From Secundilactobacillus collinoides DSM 20515 = JCM 1123 (GTDB taxonomy: Bacteria > Bacillota > Bacilli > Lactobacillales > Lactobacillaceae), in the NCBI RefSeq assembly GCF_001435975.1, contig NZ_AYYR01000043.1:1-64000 (forward strand): a DNA stretch of 64,000 nt, written 5' to 3'. Made by a program: the position numbers and the translations under genes. Each line of letters opens with the position of its first letter. Within the stretch, counting starts at the first letter, position 1. Below the pieces are notes generated by a model. It had not been told where the DNA came from. It ran no database searches and was given only the letters and a program-made list of their open reading frames with translations. Shown here in pieces: positions 44,430 through 52,070 of this stretch.

Positions 44430-45380
44430 CTACCGCCGCTGGTTAACAACCACAATATCGCGCAATGCGCTAACAAACGCAGGGTCCTCATTTACCGGTT
44501 TGATCCGGACCAGTTCGGTACCGCCAGCGTCTTCAAAATAACCTCTGTTTTCGATTCCGATTTCTGAAATGGTTTCCAAACAATCGGCGATAAAACTGGG
44601 CGTAATCACCGCCACCGAACGTGTGCCACCCTGAGCTAAATCGACTAGGGTCTGGTGGGTGCTCGGTTGAAGCCACTGACTCGGCCCAAACTGTGACTGA
44701 TATGATTGGCTGACTTGAACGGTAGGATTCAAACGTGCCACAACCCCCGCTGTCGTATCGGTACACTCCTTTGCATAGGGGTCGCCCTGCTGTGCGTAGC
44801 TTTCAGGAATGCCGTGATAGGAGAACACAAGGTGCTCAACCGGGTGCTTTTCCAGCTGGTTTTTAATGTTGTTGGCAAGCGCATCAAGGTAGGCCGGTTC
44901 GTGGCAATAGCTGCTGATCAGGTGTAGCGTTGGGCTGGATTGCTGATGCAGATAGAACCGGTGCACGCTGTCCAGCACCGAGGCAACAGTGGTGGTCGAA
45001 TACTGCGGGTAAGCCGGCAGAATCGTTAAATCATCGACGCCGGCTTGCGTCATGGCTGTCAGCTCGTTTTCAATCGACGGTTGGCTATAGCTCATCGCGA
45101 AACGGACACGTTGTTCAGGCAGCAGTGTTTGCAGCTGTTCCGCTTGTGCCTTCGTAATCGTTAACAACGGACTGCCCTCATCAGTCCAGATTTTTTGGTA
45201 AAGTTTGGCCGAACGCGGGCCGCGAAACGGCATGATCATGCCATGTAAAATCGGCTGCCAAAATATTGGGTTCATTTGGATAACACGCCGGTCACTGAGA
45301 AACGCCCCCAAATACCGACGAACCGCCTGTGCCGTTGGTTCCTCCGGCGTTCCTAGATTAATCAATAAAACACCTTTCAT
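44430..45380 (-). CDS. hemH: Ferrochelatase (coproporphyrin ferrochelatase type)
   Basis: The 316-residue protein inserts ferrous iron into a porphyrin. It has the active-site His189 in 'VFSYHGIPESY' and the acidic helix 'DCLETISEIGIENR' (E270, E273). It also has the family start 'GVLLINLGTPEEPT' and 'LTILPAYPQYSTTT'. Gram-positive enzymes of this kind act on coproporphyrin III. No other heme gene is near, and lactobacilli generally lack the pathway, so it may process imported porphyrin or be a relic. The ATG at 45380 follows GGAGGG; the frame extending to 45458 is not needed. Confidence 0.92.
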   Translation of the reverse strand: MKGVLLINLGTPEEPTAQAVRRYLGAFLSDRRVIQMNPIFWQPILHGMIMPFRGPRSAKLYQKIWTDEGSPLLTITKAQAEQLQTLLPEQRVRFAMSYSQPSIENELTAMTQAGVDDLTILPAYPQYSTTTVASVLDSVHRFYLHQQSSPTLHLISSYCHEPAYLDALANNIKNQLEKHPVEHLVFSYHGIPESYAQQGDPYAKECTDTTAGVVARLNPTVQVSQSYQSQFGPSQWLQPSTHQTLVDLAQGGTRSVAVITPSFIADCLETISEIGIENRGYFEDAGGTELVRIKPVNEDPAFVSALRDIVVVNQRR

Positions 45381-45474
45381 ATGTATCCCTCCATGCGGGA
45401 TTCCCCCGCTCCTCATTTCATGAAAACCGAGTGTGTCGGCTCCCATACCGGTGCCCACAACTGCCGTGTTTTCC

Positions 45475-45552
45475 CTAACTGATTGCGAAACCCCCAGTCC
45501 ACAGCAGCGTAACGGCCCCCAGTACTAAGACGCAATATTTCGCGTCTTTCAC
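45475..45552 (-). CDS. Possible 25-residue membrane peptide upstream of hemH
   Basis: A GTG-initiated frame reads MKDAKYCVLVLGAVTLLWTG and ends with GFAIS. It has a short charged start and one hydrophobic helix long enough to span a membrane. Its start overlaps the TGA of a 19-codon frame (ATG ATT AGT TTA...), as in translational coupling. The ribosome site is weak (GGTG only), so the peptide could be chance coding in the hemH leader. Confidence 0.25.
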   Translation of the reverse strand: MKDAKYCVLVLGAVTLLWTGGFAIS

Positions 45553-45618
45553 CAGTGTGACTGCGGTATCGCTTCAACGGACTCTAATCCGGCAATTAAA
45601 CTAATCATACCGCAATTT

Positions 45619-46200
45619 TTACGCGTTCTCTTTCAAAACGCACTGAACAAGTCTCAGCTGCCGGTGACGCTCAACTCTGACAGCTGCCAAATCATCTGGT
45701 TTCAGCAAGTTAATGGTCTTTATCGCATAGTCACTGGCTGCCGCAGCATGTCCGCGCATGTGCCCAGTAGCAACGGCTTGGGCAAACGTGCGTGCAGCAA
45801 ACTTACCGGTAGCCGTTTGGGACGCCTTTGCGATGTCATTCACACGAAACCCGATTTGCCGAAGAGCGCCAGCACTAATTTGGCCAGCACTGCGTTGTTT
45901 CAAAGCCGTTTCGCCCAACTGAATTCTTGGATCAGAACGTAATGCCGCATCAAAATAGTGCAGAAACGGCTGGGCGACCCTGAGCGCCCAAACCATTAGT
46001 TCAGCGTGGGTCAAAAACTCAAGCTGCGTTATTAACGTTTCACGCAATGCCGGATCATCATTAAGCGAAATTTTTACCGGAGTAGACAGCCTACCAGCGG
46101 CCGCCTTAATTTCACGCTCATGCTGATTCCAAGAATAATCGTTCAACTCCACCCGAATCACCCCTTTTGACTTGTCGGCTTCTTTTCCAGACCAATACAT
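45619..46200 (-). CDS. Imm5-like putative immunity protein
   Basis: The 193-residue all-helical protein resembles the Imm-5 family of polymorphic-toxin immunity proteins. It has 'RTFAQAVATGHMRGHAAAAS', which matches the family's A-x-A-x-x-Q-A-V-A-T-x-H-x-x-G-H-A helix, followed by 'DYAIKTINLL'. No toxin gene lies beside it, so it would be an orphan, perhaps giving protection against other strains. It starts 12 nt after rlmH, with an AAGG site, and is probably co-transcribed with it. The assignment rests on motif pattern alone. Confidence 0.6.
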   Translation of the reverse strand: MYWSGKEADKSKGVIRVELNDYSWNQHEREIKAAAGRLSTPVKISLNDDPALRETLITQLEFLTHAELMVWALRVAQPFLHYFDAALRSDPRIQLGETALKQRSAGQISAGALRQIGFRVNDIAKASQTATGKFAARTFAQAVATGHMRGHAAAASDYAIKTINLLKPDDLAAVRVERHRQLRLVQCVLKENA

Positions 46201-46212
46201 TTGAGCGCCTTG

Positions 46213-46692
46213 TTACTTATGATATGGTGAGCCCTCATTGATCATAAATGCCCGGTAAATCTGCTCGGTCAGCACCAAGCGCATCAACTGGTGCGGCAAC
46301 GTGAATTTACCAAACGAAATCTGCGTATCCGCGCGTTTTAAAACAGCAGGGTCCAGCCCCAGTGACCCGCCGATCACAAACGTAATGTCTGAGTGACCGT
46401 ATGTCGTCAAGTCCTTGATCTCCTTCGCAAACGCCTCCGAAGTACGTTCCTTACCTAAAATGGCCAGCGCGAAGACGTACTCCCGGTCCTTGATCTTATC
46501 CAGGATGCGGTCACCCTCTTTTTCCATCACTTGGGCCATTTGAGCATCACTTAACGATTCGGGTGCTTTTTCGTCCGGCACCTCCACAATTTGGAATTTA
46601 CAGAAGCGTGACAGGCGTTTAGCGTATTCCTGAATGCCCTGCTTAAAATACTTCTCTTTTAGTTTCCCAACAACTACGAGTTTAATGTTCAT
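46213..46692 (-). CDS. rlmH: 23S rRNA pseudouridine-1915 N3-methyltransferase
   Basis: The 159-residue SPOUT methyltransferase methylates pseudouridine 1915 in helix 69 of 23S rRNA using S-adenosylmethionine. It starts [20 protein letters not shown] and contains the knot motif '[15 protein letters not shown]' and the C-terminal '[17 protein letters not shown]', with 'GSPYHK' at the end, all hallmarks of RlmH. AAAGGG precedes the ATG at 46692; the frame reaching 46911 is not needed. Upstream is a 500-bp non-coding gap rich in DnaA boxes. Confidence 0.96.
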   Translation of the reverse strand: MNIKLVVVGKLKEKYFKQGIQEYAKRLSRFCKFQIVEVPDEKAPESLSDAQMAQVMEKEGDRILDKIKDREYVFALAILGKERTSEAFAKEIKDLTTYGHSDITFVIGGSLGLDPAVLKRADTQISFGKFTLPHQLMRLVLTEQIYRAFMINEGSPYHK

Positions 46693-46714
46693 AAATTTCC
46701 CTTTCTCATCCGAC

Positions 46715-47006
46715 TTATCCACAAAGTTATCCACAGGCTTATTCACATGATAGCTCTTTCGTTTCTTAGACCGATTTAATACCAATTTAGGTATACCAAT
46801 TTTAGGTTTCACCCTGTTTTCAGTTTCTATTTTACCTAACAAACCGCGTGATAGCAACGTTTTCATCAAAAATTGACAAATTGACGTTTTAGTTATCCAC
46901 AGGGTGTTCATAAATTAAAACAAAAAAGCGACTCAGCCTGTTCATAACAGGTCTCATCACCGTTTTCGAGTTATCCCCAAAGTTATCCACAGGACGTGGT
47001 GGATAA
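46715..47006. other. DnaA-box cluster between htrA and rlmH
   Basis: Four exact TTATCCACA boxes lie at 46715, 46727, 46893 and 46983, and TTATTCACA lies at 46739, all on the plus strand. One-mismatch copies are TTATCCCCA at 46971 and an inverted TTATCCACC at 46998-47006. The 46693-47190 gap has no convincing gene. Confidence 0.75.
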
Positions 47007-47190
47007 CACCGATTTTCGAAATTTATCCGGAGAATCCGCTTACTACATTCGCATTTAAAATTCCGAACGACCGATTTCACCCTACCTTCCCAATTCTATA
47101 TAAAACGAATATTCGACTTTTTCAAACCACGAAAAAACGCAATAACCGGTTAGCCGATCATTGCGTTTTCAGTTCATTTTTCTTTAATGA

Positions 47191-48459
47191 TTAGTTATTG
47201 AGCTGACTAGTGGTTTCCGTCAACTTCACACTAACCGTCTTTTCCTTACCGCTCCGGTAATAAGTCAGCTTGATGGTGTCGTTGACCTTGTGCTCGTACA
47301 ACAGATCACGTACGCTGGTGGTCGAAGTAACCTTCTTACCATCAATTGCGGTAATGACATCGTACTTCTTCAAGCCAGCCTTACCAGCAGGTGTGCTTGA
47401 ACCCGGTGTCGTCATGACGACCGCCCCGTTTGAAACGCTTGATGGCAGCTTCAAGACGGAACTTTGTTGTGACGAGGAAATTTCTGACAGATCAACATAC
47501 TTAATACCCAGTGCGGGACGAACAATCTTCCCGTTCTTGATCAACTGGTTGATGATCTTAACGACTTCGTTACTTGGGATAGCAAAGCCCATCCCTTCAA
47601 CGCTGGTTCCTTCACTGTCGGTAGCCAGTTTCATCGAGTTGATCCCAATGACCTGCCCTTCAAGGTTCAACAGCGGTCCGCCAGAGTTCCCGGGGTTAAT
47701 CGCCGTGTCCGTTTGAATAACGGTGGCAGTCCCATTTGACGTGGTAACCGAACGCTTCTTGGCAGAGATGATTCCTTCCGTCAGTGATGATGCGTAATCG
47801 GTGCCCAGTGGCGACCCAATAGCCAGTGAGGTCTCCCCAACTTCAATGTTGTTGGAGTTCCCAAAGGTGGCGACACTCTTAACATCCGTCCCGTTGATCT
47901 TCAAAACGGCCAGGTCGGTTACAGAATCCTTACCGACTAATTTAGCAGTCAGTTTCTTCCCGTTGCTCAAAACAACTTCCAAGGCGTTTGAACCGGAAAC
48001 CACGTGATTGTTGGTCACAATGTAAGCGGCGTTGCCGGACTTCTTATAGATGACGCCAGACCCCTCAGAACTCGTTTCAAGAGAACTGCTTGAGCTGGAG
48101 CTTGAAGAACTGCTGCTGCCGAATAACCCGCTGATGCCGGTCGATGATGAACTTTCTTTTTGTAAATTGATCACGGACACAACAGCTGGTTTAACGGCTT
48201 TATACACCTTTGACGCCTGTGAATTCACCTTGACATTAAGGGTGCTGGTTTTCGCCGTTCCGCCACTGTTTGAGCCGCTTGGTACAGCCGTTGAATTGTG
48301 GTTGCTAATGTATGTGGCGCCACCATAAACGGCTCCACCGCCAACTGCCCCTGCAACTAACGCAGTAACAGCGACCTTCGTTAACATCCCACGGTTGTTT
48401 GACCGTTTTGGTTCTTCTGGTTCGTTTGATTCCGGTTGATTATCCATTACATCGCGCAA
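47191..48459 (-). CDS. htrA: HtrA/DegP-type serine protease with PDZ domain
   Basis: The 422-residue envelope protease has a short cytoplasmic N-terminus and one membrane helix (about 27-47). A Ser-rich linker with a run of 12-14 serines follows near residue 115. The trypsin-like domain carries H152 ('TNNHVVSG'), D182 ('VTDLAVLKI') and S259 ('NPGNSGGPL'), and there is one PDZ domain. It degrades or chaperones misfolded exported proteins. The start appears to be TTG at 48459, 11 nt after GGGAGGG; an ATG at 48447 is the alternative. It follows yycJ as part of the usual wal-region order. Confidence 0.95.
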   Translation of the reverse strand: MRDVMDNQPESNEPEEPKRSNNRGMLTKVAVTALVAGAVGGGAVYGGATYISNHNSTAVPSGSNSGGTAKTSTLNVKVNSQASKVYKAVKPAVVSVINLQKESSSSTGISGLFGSSSSSSSSSSSSLETSSEGSGVIYKKSGNAAYIVTNNHVVSGSNALEVVLSNGKKLTAKLVGKDSVTDLAVLKINGTDVKSVATFGNSNNIEVGETSLAIGSPLGTDYASSLTEGIISAKKRSVTTSNGTATVIQTDTAINPGNSGGPLLNLEGQVIGINSMKLATDSEGTSVEGMGFAIPSNEVVKIINQLIKNGKIVRPALGIKYVDLSEISSSQQSSVLKLPSSVSNGAVVMTTPGSSTPAGKAGLKKYDVITAIDGKKVTSTTSVRDLLYEHKVNDTIKLTYYRSGKEKTVSVKLTETTSQLNN

Positions 48460-48674
48460 AAATGCGCTTCCCTCCCTTAACTTCTCATTTGTACCCTTGT
48501 ACGGTACGTTATTAATATCTATTTTAAAGGCAAGTTATGAAAAATGTTTGAATAATGATTGCACAAATGTATAAGTTTTTCATAAGTAACCCTTACGACT
48601 TTAAGCTAATCAGTCAAGAAAACTAGATTTGAAAAGTGAGTTTCTTGGCATTTTAGGCGAGTGCTGCACTTTGA

Positions 48675-49481
48675 TTACAGCGTGACTAACCCGCTCGCTT
48701 TTTCCGGATCTGTATCAAGAATCTTGAAATCGTGATCCACGCCGTAATCATGGTCTTCCATGATAGAAGCAACGGTCAGGTGAGCCAGCGATTTCATGTT
48801 GTTTTCCTGACTCAAATGACCCAGGAAAATGCGTTTCGTGCGGTTACCCAAGACGTCCATCATGACGTCAGCCCCATCCTCGTTTGACAAGTGACCCGTG
48901 TCACTAAGGATGCGTTGCTTCAGAGGCCAAGAATAGCTGCCCATCCGCAACATTTCCACGTCATGGTTACATTCCATCAGATAACCGTCAGCGTTGCTGA
49001 TAACGCCTTCTACGTGGTCTGAGACGTAGCCGGTATCCGTCAAGATAACGAAACTTTTGCCGCCGCTGTGAAACGCATAAAACTGAGGTTCTACGGCATC
49101 ATGCGATACCGTAAAACTTTCGACGTCCAAATCGCCCATACTCAACGTGGTATCCGGAGCAAACAGGTTTTTCTGTTCAGTGGCCACCTTGCCGATCTTC
49201 GGTGCCATGGCGTCCCAGGTACCCTCGTTGGCATACACGTTTAAGCCGGGGTACCGGCGAGCAAGGATACCAACACTCTTGCGGTGATCACTGTGTTCGT
49301 GGGTCACGAAAAGCGAATCAACGTCCTGCATGTCCTTACCAACGGAAGCCATGAGATTTTCGATTTTTTTGCCGCTCAGCCCAGCATCCACCAGCACCTT
49401 GTGTTCATTTGTTTCAATATAGGTGCAGTTGCCAGTACTCCCACTAGCCAGCACACAAACCTTTAGCCCTTCATTTTCCAT
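48675..49481 (-). CDS. walJ: WalJ/YycJ metallo-beta-lactamase-fold nuclease-like protein
   Basis: The 268-residue protein has the metal motif 'FVTHEHSDH' (H61, H63, D65, H66) and 'ILTDTGYVSD', and later 'LGHLSQENN'. It is the last wal-linked gene, thought to act on DNA and to link cell-wall control with replication. It normally follows yycI directly; here about 1.7 kb of repeats and an opposite-strand gene intervene. About 200 nt separate it from htrA downstream. Confidence 0.93.
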   Translation of the reverse strand: MENEGLKVCVLASGSTGNCTYIETNEHKVLVDAGLSGKKIENLMASVGKDMQDVDSLFVTHEHSDHRKSVGILARRYPGLNVYANEGTWDAMAPKIGKVATEQKNLFAPDTTLSMGDLDVESFTVSHDAVEPQFYAFHSGGKSFVILTDTGYVSDHVEGVISNADGYLMECNHDVEMLRMGSYSWPLKQRILSDTGHLSNEDGADVMMDVLGNRTKRIFLGHLSQENNMKSLAHLTVASIMEDHDYGVDHDFKILDTDPEKASGLVTL

Positions 49482-49632
49482 CGATTTCTCTACTTCCTTT
49501 TGCCTTAATTACTTGAATCCGGTGACGCACGCAACCTTTTTAAAAATCGTGTGCGAGAACTTTTTTAATCAGCTGTTCGCTAATTGATTAGTCGTTTACT
49601 ATTACACCGCATTTTTGGAGAAAAGGCAATTA

Positions 49633-49757
49633 TAGAGTGCGGAAGAAGGGCGGTTAGGGGGCGGAGCATAAGGGCAACTGGGCAGAAAAACCCGGGCTTG
49701 GTTTTTGTGCCCAGTTGCCCTTATGCAGGAGCCCCCTGCCCCTCAGGAGCACGTTTC
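49633..49757 (+). repeat. Palindromic element B
   Basis: Starts TAGAGTGCGGAAGAAGGGCGG. The central hairpin pairs 49667-49692 with 49700-49725 (CATAAGGGCAACTGGGCAGA against the opposite arm) around CCGGGCT. It ends with GCAGGAGCCCCCTGCCCC and CAGGAGCACGTTT. It is the first unit of a 171-bp tandem duplication. Confidence 0.85.
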
Positions 49758-50010
49758 GACAATATAAATTGAATATGCTTTACCTTATCAATCGGGCCTT
49801 TGGCTGAAATAAAATAATCAACTGCAAAAAGAGGCGCTTAAAGGGCGACATGGCAGAAAAACCCGGGCTTGGTTTTTGTGCCATGTTGTCTTTATGCAGG
49901 AGCCCCCTGCCCCTCAGGAGCACGTTTCGACAATATAAATTGAATGCGCCTGATCATTCGGGTCTTTAGCTGAAATAAAATAATCAACTGCAAAAAGAGG
50001 CGCTTGAAGA
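49690..50010 (+). repeat. 171-bp tandem duplication including element C
   Basis: The block from the right arm of element B through CGACAATATAAATTGAAT, 'GGCTGAAATAAAATAATCAA' and 'AAGAGGCGCTT' is repeated with a 171-bp period (for example ACGTTTCGAC at 49751 and again at 49922). The rest of the gap 49482-50186 holds no convincing gene. Confidence 0.8.
49829..49928 (+). repeat. Palindromic element C
   Basis: It has the same inner loop (CAGAAAAACCCGGGCTTGG) and right flank as element B. Its arms read AAGGGCGACATGGC and GCCATGTTGTCTTT, differing from B on both sides so that pairing is retained. Confidence 0.82.
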
Positions 50011-50186
50011 CCGCGCAATACACTTTCCTCTTGTAGCGCGTTTCAGCTACTTTACCTAATTGCACCAGCTCGATCGGACCTTTCCTACAGTTATCAATAG
50101 AAAAATTCACAACGCCTCAAACCAATCATTTGACCAATTCTAACCAAGCGCATAGACTAAGCAAAAAAGTAAGGGACGTGACATTA

Positions 50187-50771
50187 TTGGCAACAATTGG
50201 CGTAATTGGAAGCGGCCACATTGGTGAAGCAGTCGCCAAGCTCTTGATTGACGCAGGCAACACTGTCATCATGAGCAATCACCACGGTTCAGAATCACTC
50301 AAAGGCTTGATTAACGCACTCGGACCAAAGGCTAAGGCCGGCACGCCAGCGGAAGCCGGTCAGCAGGACATCGTTATTTTGGCCGTTTTACGTCCAGGTG
50401 TCGCCGATGCCTTGGCAAAAACACCAAATTGGACTGGTAAGATCATCATCGATGCCACAAATGAACTACCAGATTCCCGCACTGATCCCGCATATCCCGG
50501 TAGCGAACTGGTTGCACATTTAGCGCCAGGCGCCCACGTGATCAAGGCTTTTAACACGCTATTTGCACGTTATATCACTGGTGAAACAGCAGCCGGCAAG
50601 CGGGTACTGTTTTATGGTGGTGACGATGCCGACAGTAAGAAAACGGCAGCCGCTCTTTTTGAAAAAATGGGCTTTGCACCCGTCGATCTTGGGACGCTAA
50701 AAGAGGCTTCCCCAATGATGGAATTTGGTGCCCCGCTTTCAGGAACGCACTTTATCCAAACGCAAGAGTAA
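50187..50771 (+). CDS. NADPH-dependent F420 reductase-like / NADP oxidoreductase family protein
   Basis: The 194-residue protein starts with a Rossmann motif 'IGVIGSGHIGEAVAKLLIDA' and continues with 'VILAVLRPGVADAL', 'KIIIDATNE' and 'AHVIKAFNTLF'. These are hallmarks of the F420:NADP oxidoreductase-like (YedF/NpdG-type) fold. Lactobacilli lack F420, so the partner is probably another redox substrate. The TTG at 50187 follows AAGGGA and gives a compact N-terminus; a TTG at 50130 would add 19 unlikely residues. It lies on the opposite strand inside the wal operon, between yycI and yycJ. Confidence 0.82.
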   Translation: MATIGVIGSGHIGEAVAKLLIDAGNTVIMSNHHGSESLKGLINALGPKAKAGTPAEAGQQDIVILAVLRPGVADALAKTPNWTGKIIIDATNELPDSRTDPAYPGSELVAHLAPGAHVIKAFNTLFARYITGETAAGKRVLFYGGDDADSKKTAAALFEKMGFAPVDLGTLKEASPMMEFGAPLSGTHFIQTQE

Positions 50772-50794
50772 CGCTAATCAATACTGTGTAACAT

Positions 50795-50830
50795 GACGAC
50801 TTGGTGTACCTAACACCGGGTCGTTTTTAT
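50795..50830 (+). terminator. Terminator of the reductase gene
   Basis: ACGAC-GGTG pairs with CACC-GTCGT, followed by TTTTAT, 24 nt after the stop. Confidence 0.75.
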
Positions 50831-50970
50831 TGTTGTGCCCCATGTAACCTCCCGTCAACACGAATTCCTGATTGGACCATCGTTAGGCACAGCGATGGCC
50901 ATAATAATCGATGTTTATTTTACTTAAGTAACCATAAAGTTGGCTTAAATTAATGTTGAAATTTGGCGCT

Positions 50971-51023
50971 AAAAAACCGCTTAGCAATTGATTCATCGGA
51001 ATTGATTGTTAAGCGGTTTTTTT
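50971..51023. terminator. Strong hairpin between the reductase gene and yycI
   Basis: AAAAAACCGCTTAGCAAT pairs with ATTGTTAAGCGGTTTTTT (with minor bulges). Flanking A/T runs make it bidirectional. It could end yycI-directed transcription on the minus strand. Confidence 0.78.
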
Positions 51024-51090
51024 ACTATTTGGTTTCTGTTTCTGTCTGCAGGGCGTTTTTGGCGAATTAATTTTAGTTTACATTGCTGAA

Positions 51091-51210
51091 ACGTGTTTCG
51101 CAGGGCTGAGGGCTCCTACGTAAGGCACTTCGGCCCGAAAAGTCCGGGTCTGACTTTTTGGGTCGAAGTGCCTTACGCTCCGCCCTCAATGCGCCCTGCT
51201 CCACACTCTC
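51091..51210 (-). repeat. Palindromic element D, directly after the yycI stop
   Basis: On the minus strand GAGAGTGTGGAGCAGGGCGC follows the TAA at 51211-51213. The hairpin pairs GTAAGGCACTTCG with CGAAGTGCCTTAC around a GTCCGGGTCTGAC-type centre and ends in GCGAAACACG. It is a member of the family seen at 6690 and 49633. Confidence 0.82.
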
Positions 51211-52041
51211 TTAATTAATCGTAAATATCTCCGAATTAGAATTGCTGCTCTGATTCGAACTCCCGGTCTTAATAATCTCACCCGTGTAAGCGTTCACCCG
51301 CTTCAGAATCGTTGTGGACGAACCGCTCATTCGGACCGCGAACACCCAAGTTGGGATGAACACGTACTGGCCGCGGGCTGTCAGCAACCTTGTGTAGGCT
51401 AAGTTGTCCCAGTCGATCTTGGCACCGTTTGACAATTCATTATATTGGTAAAGCCAAGTCAGCGCCTTTTTTTCGGAAATCGTCTTGGTTTTTTCCTTCA
51501 GCAGCTTGACGTTGCTTAGGTAGTTTTGACTATAGCCGACGACACGGCGCTCGCTGTTCAGCGTGAAACGGATCTGGCCATACTTTGAGTATACCGGACC
51601 TGAAGCAACTCGCTGAACATAAACGATCTCGGTCTTAGTGGACAACTTTTTGCTGTAGCTGTAGGAATCTCCAAAGGCAACCAGAACCGGGTTATTAACG
51701 ACCTTGTCCAGTGTCTTTTTCGTTTTGCCTGTTGGTACAGTGATGCTGCGCTTGAATTCACTGACGAGTTCCGTCCCATCAAAGCGGTATGACTGCTGCT
51801 GCAGGCCGGTGGCTTGTTGACGCAGTGTCGAAGAATTATCCGCAGAAAAGTAGAACCCCTCGTGCGTATCATTTGCGGGTTTACTGAAACTAATTTGATC
51901 CTTGCGCATTTCTTCCAGAATGTTGCTGCTGCTGGATGTGTCCGAATTTGTAACACTGCTGCGATTATAGACGACAAACAAAAACACGTCGATAGCGATG
52001 AATATGATTAAGAAAATCCCCAAAATTCGTTTAAAGTTCAC
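51211..52041 (-). CDS. walI: WalI/YycI two-component regulatory accessory protein
   Basis: The 276-residue protein has one N-terminal membrane helix ('ILGIFLIIFIAIDVFLFVV') and an extracytoplasmic YycI domain with 'SYRFDGTELVSEFKRSITVP'. The C-terminal part contains 'YTRLLTARGQYVFIPTWVFA' and 'NAYTGEIIKTG'. With YycH it binds and modulates WalK. It starts about 30 nt after the yycH stop. The terminal TAA is followed at once by palindromic element D rather than by yycJ. Confidence 0.93.
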   Translation of the reverse strand: MNFKRILGIFLIIFIAIDVFLFVVYNRSSVTNSDTSSSSNILEEMRKDQISFSKPANDTHEGFYFSADNSSTLRQQATGLQQQSYRFDGTELVSEFKRSITVPTGKTKKTLDKVVNNPVLVAFGDSYSYSKKLSTKTEIVYVQRVASGPVYSKYGQIRFTLNSERRVVGYSQNYLSNVKLLKEKTKTISEKKALTWLYQYNELSNGAKIDWDNLAYTRLLTARGQYVFIPTWVFAVRMSGSSTTILKRVNAYTGEIIKTGSSNQSSNSNSEIFTIN

Positions 52042-52070
52042 GAGTTGGTCCTCCTTCCCCCAAAAATGGT

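Noticed and set aside
46213-46911. Longer form of rlmH starting at 46911
   Set aside because: The extra 73 codons cross several DnaA boxes and lack a ribosome site; the family N-terminus begins at 46692.
46693-47190. CRISPR array or SCC-type attachment site near rlmH
   Set aside because: Repeated TTATCCACA units are 9-mers with irregular spacing, which fits DnaA boxes. I see no direct repeats bracketing an insertion at the rlmH end.
49584-49772. Plus-strand frame across palindromic element B
   Set aside because: It is read-through of the hairpin repeat, so it is not a gene.
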